Notes: a model not told the origin generated them from the sequence alone. Numbered from the stretch's first letter, positions 15,396-24,420 are shown. The stretch is 64,000 bases of DNA from Luteibacter aegosomaticola (GCF_023078475.1 NZ_CP095741.1:1674001-1738000); one strand, 5' to 3'. Numbers and translations: made by a program.

Positions 15396-15884
15396 CTAGT
15401 TGATCCGCTGAGGCAAGCTGCAGCGGCTGTAGACAACGGTGCAGCCCTTTTGGCCGCAGTTTGCAACCGAATTGGATTCGGCCTCCGATTGTTTAGGCGC
15501 GCGACTTGCAAAAACGGGTCCACCTGACGGCATCTGTGCCACGGCAGCGCATTGGTTATGGTAAGACAGTACTGTCTCGCACTTCTTCCCTCCATTCTCC
15601 TCACACCGCGCGAGTGCTTCTTTGCGCGCAGCCGACTCGCTCGTCTGATCAACCACAGTGCCGGCCGCACCATTGTCGTCCATGGCAATAGACCCCCAGC
15701 GGTCCGCCCACGTTGCGATCGGGGTGGAGGGCGGGAGGGGTTCTTGATTCTGGTAGTAAGGTGAATTCTGTCGGTCTGGCGGAATACATCCTGGATTACC
15801 AGCCGAAGGAATCCCCGGCGCGCATTGTGCGAACGGCGCGCTAGTCCATACGAAACAAAGTAATGCGGCTAACTTCCTCATCAT
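15396..15884 (-). CDS. DUF4189-type secreted protein 2
   Basis: 162 residues, signal peptide MMRKLAALLCFVWTSAPFAQ, then CAPGIPSAGNPGC and NSPYYQ, a Pro-rich spacer, WADRWGSIAMDDNGAAGT, RCEENGGKKCET, HNQCAAVAQMPSGG and CTVVYSRCSLPQR. It is closest to the copy at 16191-16676 (the stretch WADRWGSIAMD is identical), so these two are a recent duplication. No obvious ribosome site precedes it. Function unknown. Confidence 0.84.
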   Translation of the reverse strand: MMRKLAALLCFVWTSAPFAQCAPGIPSAGNPGCIPPDRQNSPYYQNQEPLPPSTPIATWADRWGSIAMDDNGAAGTVVDQTSESAARKEALARCEENGGKKCETVLSYHNQCAAVAQMPSGGPVFASRAPKQSEAESNSVANCGQKGCTVVYSRCSLPQRIN

Positions 15885-16190
15885 CTATTGATCATTGGTT
15901 GAACGCTAGTGGCGAAACTCTGTTTCGGTCCGGTTGACGGGTTGACGGGTTGACGGGTTGACGGGTTGATTGCTGTCCGGGATCGCAACGCATTGGACGA
16001 GTTGAGCTTTCAAGATCGGCGCTCCAAGCATTCATCGGCTGAGGATGGCGGACCTGCGGACCCTCAAGGCACACGCGCTGCGTAGCTGCAAGCACTGTAA
16101 CCGGGATAACGCGCGTTGTCTGAGCATCGCCAAATGGCGGGTTCCTTGGCCTCGTCAATCGTTGCGGCGCTTGCCATCCTGGCGGGGTGT
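15885..16190. other. 306-base gap between DUF4189 genes
   Basis: No convincing gene on either strand. The notable content is the GGTTGACG tandem repeat. The rest looks like degraded spacer of lower GC than the effectors. Confidence 0.6.
15932..15969. repeat. GGTTGACG tandem repeat (4 perfect units plus partial fifth)
   Basis: Four perfect 8-base units followed by GGTTGA, in the gap between two DUF4189 genes and about 50 bases upstream of the gene starting at 15884. A unit of 8 bases would shift frame if translated, but no gene covers it; copy-number change could affect expression. Confidence 0.85.
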
Positions 16191-16676
16191 CTAGTCAATC
16201 CGAACGGGCATGCTGCATTCGCTATAAACAATGACGCAGCTACTTTGTCCGCATCTCGCGAGCGACGCCTCTTCTGCCTTCTTTGTCGTCGGAGACCCTG
16301 TCGCGTAGATTCTTCCGCCTGTCGGCAACTGCGCTACGGCCGCACATTGATTGTGAAATGAGAGGACGGTTTTGCACTGGCGGCCGCCGTTCTCCTCACA
16401 ACGCGCAAGCGCTTCCTTGCTGGCTGCTGACTCGCTTGGCTGGCCCTCAATAGTGCCAGCGGCTCCACTTTCGTCCATGGCAATCGATCCCCACCGGTCA
16501 GCCCATCTAGCGACAGGCTGAGGTGGAGTGTCAGCCTGACCTTGATAGTAGGGTGAGTTCGTCTGATTGGGAGGTATGCATCCGGGGTTGCCCGCCGACG
16601 GTATTCCCGGCGCACACTGTGCGCTGGCTCCGCCGCCCCAAAGTAGGGCACTGAGTACTAGTATTTTCCTGATCAT
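16191..16676 (-). CDS. DUF4189-type secreted protein 1
   Basis: 161 residues, signal peptide MIRKILVLSALLWGGGASAQ, then CAPGIPSAGNPGC, NSPYYQ, WADRWGSIAMDESGAAGT, RCEENGGRQCKT, HNQCAAVAQLPTGG and CVIVYSECSMPVR. The ATG directly abuts the virB6 stop (TAAATG), so it belongs to the virB operon. That physical link is the best hint that the family works with the secretion system. The function is not known to me. Confidence 0.86.
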   Translation of the reverse strand: MIRKILVLSALLWGGGASAQCAPGIPSAGNPGCIPPNQTNSPYYQGQADTPPQPVARWADRWGSIAMDESGAAGTIEGQPSESAASKEALARCEENGGRQCKTVLSFHNQCAAVAQLPTGGRIYATGSPTTKKAEEASLARCGQSSCVIVYSECSMPVRID

Positions 16677-17846
16677 TTACTGTGCGCCATCGGTTGGTCG
16701 AGCGTCACGCATTTTAGGTCCAGCTTCCTGACTGATTTGCTGACTACCGCTTGGGGTTGTTACGCGGTGATTGTTGAAGTTCCCTTGTCGCGACGTCCCG
16801 CTGTCTTCGGGACGCGACGCGCCATCAACGGGCGGCTGCATCCCACGCGCCCGAGCCTGCTGCGCCGCTGCATAACCACCACCCGCACCAATCGAACCGA
16901 ACGAGTTATACGAAGCGAAGTTACCCAGCGTGCCCTGGAAGAACGCGGCAGCCATCGGCGGCGCCATCACGATCAGGGTGGACAGGAGCAGGCCGAGGCC
17001 GCCCTGCTGGAGGGCCATGCTGCTGATGCCGTCGGTGTCGCCGAAATGGCCGGCCGTAGAGGCTGCGTACTTTGCGGCGAATGCCACGGTGACGGCGCCC
17101 ATCATTTTGAGTGCAATGGTGACCATGACGGACAGGACGGCCAGGGAGAAGACGGTTCCTATGCCATATAGCAGCCATTTGCTGAACAACTGCTTGGTGC
17201 TGTTGAACAACAAACACATGATGAAAATCGGCCCGAATCCGACGAAGAGGGCGATGGCGATCTTGTTGAGCAGGAGCATGGCGCCGGCGATGACGCTGGG
17301 GCCGGCGATACCGACGCCGGTGAACCAACGGTCGCGGTCCTTGGCCGACTCAGCAGCCTGGTTGCCGCCCGTGTCGAGGGTATCGATCAAGGCGAGCGAG
17401 GCCTCCATCATGGCCAGGTTCTTGTCGATCGAATCGAACGGACTGCTACTGCCGTCGGTGACATACGACGAGATAGCCGAGGTCAGGCCATCGGTCACCG
17501 TCCAGTACACCGACGACGACGAGTAGGCGGCGGTGGTCGCGACCATCAGGATGAGCGCGGCTTTCAGCGAATCGCCCACGAGCGCCATCATCGGCTGTTG
17601 CGACTGGCCGGTGACGATGCGGAAGCCCTGGAACATGATCCAGACCGTGAGCACCACCACGCCAACAAAACCGATAACCGCCGCGGAGCCGGTGAGCAGC
17701 TTCCACTGCATCACGTCGATCTCGTTGCGAAGGAAATCGTTGATGACCTTGAAGAAGACGAAATTGGAGGCGGCGCCGAGCGGGTCCGTGCCCGCGAAAA
17801 GCGCAAGCGACGATTTGCCCAGCAGCTGGGTCATCAAGCCGGCCAT
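16677..17846 (-). CDS. virB6: VirB6 inner-membrane channel protein
   Basis: 389 residues, polytopic: hydrophobic segments near residues 54-76 (AAVIGFVGVVVLTVWIMF), 92-110, about 180-215 (two segments), 220-255 and 290-310, ending in a hydrophilic Gly/Gln-rich tail. The KLLTGSAAVIGFVG and GPIFIMCLLFNSTKQLFSKW blocks are VirB6/TrbL-like. It builds the inner-membrane part of the T4SS channel. It lies downstream of virB5 by 66 bases and directly abuts the first DUF4189 gene. Confidence 0.93.
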   Translation of the reverse strand: MAGLMTQLLGKSSLALFAGTDPLGAASNFVFFKVINDFLRNEIDVMQWKLLTGSAAVIGFVGVVVLTVWIMFQGFRIVTGQSQQPMMALVGDSLKAALILMVATTAAYSSSSVYWTVTDGLTSAISSYVTDGSSSPFDSIDKNLAMMEASLALIDTLDTGGNQAAESAKDRDRWFTGVGIAGPSVIAGAMLLLNKIAIALFVGFGPIFIMCLLFNSTKQLFSKWLLYGIGTVFSLAVLSVMVTIALKMMGAVTVAFAAKYAASTAGHFGDTDGISSMALQQGGLGLLLSTLIVMAPPMAAAFFQGTLGNFASYNSFGSIGAGGGYAAAQQARARGMQPPVDGASRPEDSGTSRQGNFNNHRVTTPSGSQQISQEAGPKMRDARPTDGAQ

Positions 17847-17912
17847 GTTGTGTGCATCCTGTTAAGGTGGAACATTACGAATACGTCCTGCATCGATAAT
17901 TCAAAGGGACTA

Positions 17913-18704
17913 TCAGAAGCCTTCGGTGACCTTGAGCGTCTGCATGCCATCGGGCTTCGAAGACTTGGCCGTTTCCAGTGCGCCAACGAGCACCGCGCCA
18001 CCAATGACGTCCTGGATAATGGTGCCCACGTCGTAGCTACCGACACCCGGGATGGTGATGTTGCCGTACTTGCCCTTGTTGCTGCCCTTCTGGGCCGACG
18101 TCGTGCTTTGGGTTTGCTGGTTACGCAGGTACCGCAGGTTCGCTTCATAGGCGTAGTTGACCGACTCCATCTGCTGGCGATCCAGCTGGATCAGCGAGTA
18201 GAGGGCGGTCAGCTTGTTCGTGTTGTCTTCGAGCTTGCCGTAGTCGCTGGTGCCGAGTTTGATGCGCTCATCCAGGATGTCGCGAAGCGTCTTGTCGCGG
18301 GTCTGGCTGGTTTCGTACATCGACACCATGAACTTGTACTGTGCGTTTTCGATCTCGACGATCTTCTTGCAGGTCTTTTGCTGATCCGACGCGACGTTAT
18401 CGCAGCCGGATCCGTCATCCAGCGTGGCGTCCGCGCTATCCGACTTGGGGAAGGTCGACGAGGGATCCTTCACGCGCTCGCCGACCCACTTGTTGTCCTT
18501 GCTGAGCTTGGTGATATCAAGCTTGCCGTTGACGTCGTAAAGGTTCGAGTTGATCGTCGAGCCCTTCTTGGCCGTACCGAGCACCTTGTTCGCGTCGGTG
18601 TCGTTCACCTTCCACTGGGCATGGGCGGCTGGCGCGCCAAGGGTGGCAGCGCTGGCAAGGGCGACAAGGGCAACGCCGCGGAAGAGGGTGTTAGAAGCTG
18701 GCAT
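17913..18704 (-). CDS. virB5: VirB5-like minor pilus protein
   Basis: Start at MPASNTLFRG follows GGAGATTCCC and gives a signal peptide ending AHA before QWKVND. The mature protein is helical and charged, with DQQKTCKKIVEIENAQYKFMVSMYETSQTRDKTL and IQLDRQQMESVNYAYEANLRYLRNQQTQST, like VirB5/TraC pilus-tip subunits. Two cysteines flank the GCDNVASDQQKTC segment. Its place between virB4 and virB6 matches X-T4SS loci. VirB5 is poorly conserved, so identity rests partly on gene order. Confidence 0.88.
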   Translation of the reverse strand: MPASNTLFRGVALVALASAATLGAPAAHAQWKVNDTDANKVLGTAKKGSTINSNLYDVNGKLDITKLSKDNKWVGERVKDPSSTFPKSDSADATLDDGSGCDNVASDQQKTCKKIVEIENAQYKFMVSMYETSQTRDKTLRDILDERIKLGTSDYGKLEDNTNKLTALYSLIQLDRQQMESVNYAYEANLRYLRNQQTQSTTSAQKGSNKGKYGNITIPGVGSYDVGTIIQDVIGGAVLVGALETAKSSKPDGMQTLKVTEGF

Positions 18705-18729
18705 GGGAATCTCCATCCAAAAGTTATGC

Positions 18730-21204
18730 TCAGAGCGCCGCCGAGCGGGGCGTGCGCGATGTCCGGGACGGGGACGGTGAAGTGGGGCGTTTGCCGCTGC
18801 CCTTGCGGTTTTCGTAGAAGGTTTCCAGCCACTGCTCGGGGCGGAGCTGATCCGGGTGGACACCCTCCGCCTCGCCGCGCACCTGCAACACCTCATGCAT
18901 GATTTCGATGTTGTCGGTGGAAGCCGAGATAACGGCCAGCGCGTCGTCCAGGCCGCGCAGGTTGAGCTGGCATACCGCGGAGGCGTGGCCCTGCTTGACG
19001 AGGAAGCAGCGCGAGCGCTCGTCCAGGCTTACGACCACCTGGTATTCCGCATCGGTGAGCTTCAGGCCGCCCACGTAGTCCTCACGGCTGGCGTTCGGGT
19101 TGGGCAGCAGGATCATCGTCGCGGTCTGCTCGATCAGCGCGGCCGAGATATCGCTGGCCAGCGCGTCTTCGGGCGACTGCGTCGCGAAGATGCCCATACC
19201 GTTCTGCTTACGGATGGTCTTCTGCTTGTTCTTGGCGAATTCCTTGAGGCCGCCCTTGCCGTCCAGGATCTTCCAGAACTCGTCCATGACGTAGATGAGC
19301 CGGCGGCCATCGATCAACGCTTCGAGGCGGTGCAGCAGGTAGTTGATGACCGGCGCACGGACTTCGGGGTTGTCGATGATATCGGTGTAGTCGAAGCCGA
19401 TGATGTTGGCGCGCGAGAGGTCGACCGTGTCGTGCGGATTATCGAACACCCAGCCCAGCGAGTTGCCAGCGGTCCACTTGCGCATGCGCACGAAGAGGCC
19501 GTCATCGCCGAGGTTCGGCAGGCTCTTCTGGAAGTTGGTCATGTTGCGCAGGTGGATCGGCGTGTCGAGCATGTTCTCGACCGCGCGGTAGATATCTTCC
19601 TCTTCGCGCGAGCTGTACACGCTCTTGCCGGCCAGCACCTTCACCAGGTCGGCGAGGAACTGCACGTTCTCTTCGTTGCGCTCGCAATGGAACGGGTTGA
19701 AGCCGGTGGGCTTGCCGTTTTCCAGCGCGAGGTAGTTGCCGCCGCAGGCGCGCACGAAAATCTCGGCGCCGCGGTCCTTATCGAAGAAGAAGATGGTCGG
19801 TGCGGGGTCGAGCTTCTGCACCTGGCTGAGCAGGAAGTTGATCAGCGCCGTCTTACCGGTACCGGACTTACCGATGACCATGGTGTTGGCGATCGCCTTC
19901 TCACCGAGCGAGTTTTCGGCGGGGTGGGTGGCGTGGAAGTTGAAGTAGTACGGCTGGCCGTTGGTGGTCTGCAGCGTGGTGACGCAATCGCCCCAGGGGT
20001 TGTTTTCCTTCTTGCCCGTGGCGAAGTTGTGCAGCGGCGACAGGCCCAGGAAGTTCAGCGAGCTGAGGTTGGCCAGGCGCGTGCGGTACTTCCAGTTCGC
20101 GGGGAACTGGGCGTAGAACGCGGCCGTGACGGCCAGGTCTTCTTTCACGGTGACGAAGCCGGCGTTGGAAAGCTCCGCGCGGGTCGCGGCGATCTGCTGC
20201 GAAAGCGCTTCCTGGCTGCCGGCGTAGATCGCGATCGTGAAGTGGTATTCGCCCAGCACGAAGTTGCCGGAGGCGAGCTGATCCATGGCGTTATCCATCT
20301 CCACGATCTGGCTCACGGCCTTATCGCCCGAGGACACCATCATGCCCTTGGTGCGTTCCAGCGCCTTCAGCGCATCCTGGCGGCCCATGGGGCTGAAGGA
20401 GTGGGTGATGACGTATTCGAAATCGAGGTACTTCAACCCGTTGAGGATGCCGGGGTAGGTGCCGTCGACATACTCCTTGAGGTTGAGGATCGCGCCGAAG
20501 TGATTGAACCCGTTCGGGGTCGTCAGCACGAAGTCGCCGGTCTTCGCGGAGAAGCGCTGGCGGCTGACCGGCAGATAGTCGTACACCGGGGCGTTGAGCG
20601 CCGGCACGGGTTCGTCGATGCGGTTGAGGATGTACCCGTAGAGCTCGAGGATCTCGGAGAACACCACGCCGTTCGGCGTTTCGTACAGGCCGAGGCGGTA
20701 GGGCGCGTAATCCTTGAGCACGGCTTCGACGTTGCCGGCGAGCTCGAGGATGGTGGTGATGGCCTGGGCCTGCTCGGCTTCGAGGCGGCTCACGTCGGCG
20801 GTCTTTTCCGCGAAGCGCTTGCCGCTCACGACCGGGCGGAACAGCATCGTTACGTAGAGCTCGTTCTGCATGAGCTTCTGCGTGGACAGCGCATCGTAGT
20901 ACGCGTCGTTGAGCTGCTGGTTGAAGGCGTAGCCGAACTTCGAGGCGTCCTTCATGCGGCGGCGCCGGCGGATGTCATGCACCCAGAAGGCGACGTTGGT
21001 GAAATCGGGGGCGCGCAGGGTCTGCAGCAGCCGGTTGAACGTGTTGTGCTTGTGTTCCAGTTCCCACTCTTCGCGGCCCACGAAGGGCAAGCCGCCCAGT
21101 CGCCACACGAGCAGGTAATCGCCTCCCGTCGTCTTCACCACGGTGGGCGAGACGTGCGTGGAAAATGGGATGTGGGCAGAGATGGGCGCGTCGGGTGTGA
21201 ACAT
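18730..21204 (-). CDS. virB4: VirB4 secretion ATPase
   Basis: 824 residues. Cytoplasmic ATPase that powers assembly and transport. Walker A VIGKSGTGKTALINF lies near residue 445, Walker B LIYVMDEFWKIL near 640, and IFATQSPEDALAS follows as in the VirB4/CagE family. The C-terminal 20 residues are Ser/Pro/Arg-rich and may be unstructured. Full length for the family. Between virB3 (61 bases upstream) and virB5. Confidence 0.97.
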   Translation of the reverse strand: MFTPDAPISAHIPFSTHVSPTVVKTTGGDYLLVWRLGGLPFVGREEWELEHKHNTFNRLLQTLRAPDFTNVAFWVHDIRRRRRMKDASKFGYAFNQQLNDAYYDALSTQKLMQNELYVTMLFRPVVSGKRFAEKTADVSRLEAEQAQAITTILELAGNVEAVLKDYAPYRLGLYETPNGVVFSEILELYGYILNRIDEPVPALNAPVYDYLPVSRQRFSAKTGDFVLTTPNGFNHFGAILNLKEYVDGTYPGILNGLKYLDFEYVITHSFSPMGRQDALKALERTKGMMVSSGDKAVSQIVEMDNAMDQLASGNFVLGEYHFTIAIYAGSQEALSQQIAATRAELSNAGFVTVKEDLAVTAAFYAQFPANWKYRTRLANLSSLNFLGLSPLHNFATGKKENNPWGDCVTTLQTTNGQPYYFNFHATHPAENSLGEKAIANTMVIGKSGTGKTALINFLLSQVQKLDPAPTIFFFDKDRGAEIFVRACGGNYLALENGKPTGFNPFHCERNEENVQFLADLVKVLAGKSVYSSREEEDIYRAVENMLDTPIHLRNMTNFQKSLPNLGDDGLFVRMRKWTAGNSLGWVFDNPHDTVDLSRANIIGFDYTDIIDNPEVRAPVINYLLHRLEALIDGRRLIYVMDEFWKILDGKGGLKEFAKNKQKTIRKQNGMGIFATQSPEDALASDISAALIEQTATMILLPNPNASREDYVGGLKLTDAEYQVVVSLDERSRCFLVKQGHASAVCQLNLRGLDDALAVISASTDNIEIMHEVLQVRGEAEGVHPDQLRPEQWLETFYENRKGSGKRPTSPSPSRTSRTPRSAAL

Positions 21205-21265
21205 GGTGGTCGAAGCCGGTTTGTCATGAAAGGCCCTGGCACGGGTGCCAGGGCGTCTGTCCTGC

Positions 21266-21574
21266 TTACTTCTTGTACGACTTGGGATCGCGGTAGTTGT
21301 TCGGGGTGAACACCCACATGCCTTCGTGGTCGGGGACGTTCCGCACGCGGGTCTTGAACTGCAGGCGCAAGCCCAGCAGCCGGAAGATCAGCTCGTCGCG
21401 ACGCGCCATCTGGCGCATCACGAAGATCACCGCGGGGATCATCAGCAGGAACCACATGTTGAAGTACATGGCCATCAACAAGCCGGAACCTGCACCGATG
21501 AAGAACGGCACATACGGCACGCCCATGAACATGGGCGGCCGCGTGGAACCCCGGAACAACGGGTTCTTATGCAT
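21266..21574 (-). CDS. virB3: VirB3 inner-membrane protein
   Basis: 102 residues with the family start NPLFRGSTRPPMFMGVPYVPF, a hydrophobic hairpin (about residues 24-52), then RRDELIFRLLGLRL and a hydrophilic C-terminus ending NNYRDPKSYKK. It overlaps the end of virB2 by 8 bases. Small VirB3 proteins help VirB4 dock at the membrane. Confidence 0.94.
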   Translation of the reverse strand: MHKNPLFRGSTRPPMFMGVPYVPFFIGAGSGLLMAMYFNMWFLLMIPAVIFVMRQMARRDELIFRLLGLRLQFKTRVRNVPDHEGMWVFTPNNYRDPKSYKK

Positions 21575-22016
21575 GGAAGTGCAGCAGGTGCATCGCAGCG
21601 TTCGCGGCGTCCATCAGGAAGCCGGTCGACGAGCACGAACCACCGGCGGCCGAGGTGCCGCTGCCGTCTTTACCCTGCACGACCATCTTGGCGATCTGTG
21701 CGGCGGCACCGATCAGCACGCCACCGAGCAGCGGCGGGGTCACGTCGGAGATGCGCTTGTGGGCGAAGGCAATCTGGTAGCCCGAGAAGATCACGGCCAC
21801 GGTCACGACCACGATCGACGCGGCGTTGAGGATGGTGTTGATACCGCCGAAGAAGCCGCAAACCTTGTCCTGGGTATCGCTGACCTGGGCAAGGGCGATC
21901 TCCGGCACGAAGGCGAGGGCGACGAAGAGGAACGCCAGTGCCGTCGTCAGCAGCGGGTTCTTGGTGGTGGCAATGGCTTTGCTAAGGGAGGGCAGGGACA
22001 TCGTGGATTCCTTCAT
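21567..22016 (-). CDS. virB2: VirB2 pilin-like protein
   Basis: 149 residues. Long signal segment ending EIALA before QVSDTQDKVCGFF; two hydrophobic helices (ILNAASIVVVTVAVIFSGYQIAF and PPLLGGVLIGAAAQIAKMV) as in VirB2 pilins; then an unusual C-terminal tail GKDGSGTSAAGGSCSSTGF plus MDAANAAMHLLHFHA. MSLPS at 22001 is an alternative start. In Xanthomonas-type systems VirB2 may form little or no extended pilus. Confidence 0.92.
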   Translation of the reverse strand: MKESTMSLPSLSKAIATTKNPLLTTALAFLFVALAFVPEIALAQVSDTQDKVCGFFGGINTILNAASIVVVTVAVIFSGYQIAFAHKRISDVTPPLLGGVLIGAAAQIAKMVVQGKDGSGTSAAGGSCSSTGFLMDAANAAMHLLHFHA

Positions 22017-22130
22017 TCAACGTTTTCAGACAGGGTGAGGCCGGTTCACGGCCGAGGTTAAAGTGGCTGCGATCCTGCAACCGGTGGTGCCGCGGCCTGC
22101 CCGGATCCATCCGTGCAGGGCCTGCAATTC

Positions 22131-23336
22131 CTAAAAGACAAAGGCATCATCCTGCGGTGCCTGGCGGAGATCGGCGTGGTCCACACCCGGTTGGGTCGGG
22201 GCCTGTTGCGTGCCGGGTGGTGGGTCGTTCGGACCATGCACCGCGGGTTCGAAAACGCCGCTGCCACCCGCGGGCGCATTGCCCAGCGGCGAGGCGGCGG
22301 AAACGCCGATCTGTGACATCACCGCGGCGGTGCCGGGATCGGTAGCGATCCGGCCGGCCTGCGGAGCCGGTAGGTTTTGCGGAAGCTGCATGCCCACCTG
22401 GGCCATGGCTGCTGCCGTTGCAGCGTCCGTCGCGATGCGGCCGGGCGCGGCCTGCGGCGTGGCGACGAGCGCGGGGTTGGTGATGGGCTGGGCACCCGGC
22501 AACCCCGTGCCCGGTGCATAACCCTGCGGTGCATACGCCTGTTGCGCCTGCATCTGCTGTGCGGCCTGCATCTGCGCGGCTTGCGCCTGCTGGGCCTGGA
22601 GCAGTTGCTGTTGCAGGGCCTGGATCTGCTGCGCCTGGTTTACCTGGGCCTGGGCCAGCTGCATCTGCTGTAGCTGCGGAGCTTGCGCTGCCTGCTGGAT
22701 GGGCTGCGTGCGGCTGGGCGGTGCATCGGCGGCGGCGGCGGGGGAGATCAAGGCAGAGGCAGCGGCATCCAGCACGCTGCGCATGGCCACGCGGTAGCCG
22801 GGGCTATCCGTGGTCACGCCGGTCACACCCTTGCCGACGCTCACGACCTTCACCGGCACCTTCGCGCCTTGTAGCGGAATCGCCTGTGCGCCTCCGAGCG
22901 AGCTGCGCGCGATGGAGGCGTAGATCTTCTGGACGTAGCCGTCGCGGTAGCCGGTGGTGAAATTGCCGGAGTAGTAACAGCTGAACGCCTTGCCCCAGTC
23001 GCGGCTGGCACTGGCGTAACACTGGGCAAGGATCTGCGAGCCTGCCGAAAGGTTAGGGCAGACTTCGAAGGCCTTTTCGTAGCTATCGAGGCCGTACTTG
23101 CCGAGGTTGTTGCGATTGATCTGCGCGACGCCGAGCGAGTAGTTGTAGCCCTTGTCTTCCAGCATGCGCACCGTCGCCACGGCTTCGCCGAGGTTCTGCG
23201 GCTGGCGCACGAGCTGGCCGCCGACTACGCCGATCGCGTAACGGTTCTGGCTAGACTCCACGTTGACGACGTGCTGCATCACCTCCGCCGGTACGGCGAG
23301 GTTTTGGCAACCCATCATTTCCAGTCCTGGTAGCAC
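22131..23336 (-). CDS. virB1: VirB1 lytic transglycosylase with long Q-rich tail
   Basis: 401 residues, GTG start (an in-frame ATG six codons on is an alternative). The N-terminal 150 residues are an SLT-type lytic transglycosylase: VVNVESSQNRYAIGVV (catalytic Glu near residue 27), YNYSLGVAQINRNNLGKYG, and CYYSGNFTTGY. It opens the wall for the T4SS. No classical signal peptide is seen. Residues about 210-270 are Gln/Ala-rich, and two copies of GRIATDxxTAAxMxQ follow near 305 and 335. The C-terminal half is unusual low-complexity sequence. Confidence 0.92.
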   Translation of the reverse strand: MLPGLEMMGCQNLAVPAEVMQHVVNVESSQNRYAIGVVGGQLVRQPQNLGEAVATVRMLEDKGYNYSLGVAQINRNNLGKYGLDSYEKAFEVCPNLSAGSQILAQCYASASRDWGKAFSCYYSGNFTTGYRDGYVQKIYASIARSSLGGAQAIPLQGAKVPVKVVSVGKGVTGVTTDSPGYRVAMRSVLDAAASALISPAAAADAPPSRTQPIQQAAQAPQLQQMQLAQAQVNQAQQIQALQQQLLQAQQAQAAQMQAAQQMQAQQAYAPQGYAPGTGLPGAQPITNPALVATPQAAPGRIATDAATAAAMAQVGMQLPQNLPAPQAGRIATDPGTAAVMSQIGVSAASPLGNAPAGGSGVFEPAVHGPNDPPPGTQQAPTQPGVDHADLRQAPQDDAFVF

Positions 23337-23375
23337 CTTTACAACTCCTGTCTCATGACCTGATGTTTTCGAGTG

Positions 23376-24413
23376 TTACCCCCCGTCCGCACTCAGCGCG
23401 CGGGCCGGGTTGAAGTCGATACCGGTGATATAGCGCCGGCCCGCATGCGCCTTGATGTGCACCACGATGTCGATGGTGAGCATCAGGAGCCGCTTGATCG
23501 TGCTGAACTCGAGTCCGGCACCTTCCGTGGATGCCTTGACCATCAGCGCCAGCTGGTCCCAGGTCTGCTCCACGCTGCCGGCGTGGCAGCTGGTGATGGA
23601 GCCCGGGTGGCCGGAGGCGCAGTTACGGATGAAGTAGAACGATTCGTCGCCACGAAGCTCCGCGAGGATGATCCTGTCCGGCTTCATGCGCAGGCAGGCT
23701 TCCATGCAGCTTTTCGCGGTGACGTTGCTCTGGCTCTGCCCGCCCTTGGAATAGAGCAGGTGGACGACGTTGGGCTGGTCGATGAACAGCTCGCGGGCGT
23801 CCTCGATGGTGACCAGCCGCTCTTCCTGAGGGATGTGGTTCACCAGCGATTTCATGAAGGTGGTCTTGCCGCTACCGGTGGCACCGGCGACCACGATGTT
23901 CTTCTTGCTCAGCACCGCCTGGCGGAAGAAATCCGCATAGCGGCGCTCGGCACGCAGGTCGAGCAGTTCCTGGTCGGCCGCGCTGATGGCGTTGGCGCCT
24001 TCCAGGATCTCGTTGAAGAAGCCGTCCTCGTGGTACTGCGCGAGGGTGCGGGTCTGCTTCGACGGGAGGCGGATCGTGATCGATACCCGTCCGGCCTCGC
24101 ACGCAGGCGGAATGACGAACTGCGCGCGCTGGCCGGTGGGGAAGGTCAGCGACACCACGGGATCCACATCCGTGATGCGCTGGCCGGTGTTGCTTTCGTT
24201 GACGACGGCCGTGCAGAACTGGCGTGCCCGCTCGAAGGTGAGCGAGGGCACATCCACGCGCTGCCAGCCGCCACGGCGCTCGAGGTAGAGCTCGCCGGGA
24301 CGGTTGATGCAGATTTCAGTGACGTCCGGCTCGGCAAGGAAATCCTTTACGCCCAGCACTTCGTACTGGTAGTCCAGGAAGTCGTTACCGACGGCGGCGA
24401 GTGCGCTTTCCAT
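23376..24413 (-). CDS. virB11: VirB11 ATPase
   Basis: 346 residues from MESALAAVGNDF, preferred because TGAGGCACGC precedes it and it starts just after the virB10 stop. P-loop VVAGATGSGKTTFMKSL lies near residue 175, with RLVTIEDARELF, MKPDRIILAELRGDESFYFIRN (Walker B/Asp box) and GHPGSITSCHAGSVEQ, all hallmarks of VirB11/GspE hexameric ATPases. Works with VirB4 and VirD4 on the cytoplasmic side. Confidence 0.97.
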   Translation of the reverse strand: MESALAAVGNDFLDYQYEVLGVKDFLAEPDVTEICINRPGELYLERRGGWQRVDVPSLTFERARQFCTAVVNESNTGQRITDVDPVVSLTFPTGQRAQFVIPPACEAGRVSITIRLPSKQTRTLAQYHEDGFFNEILEGANAISAADQELLDLRAERRYADFFRQAVLSKKNIVVAGATGSGKTTFMKSLVNHIPQEERLVTIEDARELFIDQPNVVHLLYSKGGQSQSNVTAKSCMEACLRMKPDRIILAELRGDESFYFIRNCASGHPGSITSCHAGSVEQTWDQLALMVKASTEGAGLEFSTIKRLLMLTIDIVVHIKAHAGRRYITGIDFNPARALSADGG

Positions 24414-24420
24414 GCGTGCC

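Noticed and set aside
16116..16361. Plus-strand frame with a lipobox-like LAGC
   Set aside because: It runs antisense into the last part of a DUF4189 gene and has no ribosome site; the hydrophobic stretch is probably chance.
18856..21309. Very long open frame opposite virB4 (817 codons, plus strand)
   Set aside because: It is the mirror of a well-supported ATPase gene in high-GC DNA; the protein has no recognisable motif. The same holds for the long frames opposite alaS (31149-33269), hutH (38086-39858) and hisS (36552-38066).
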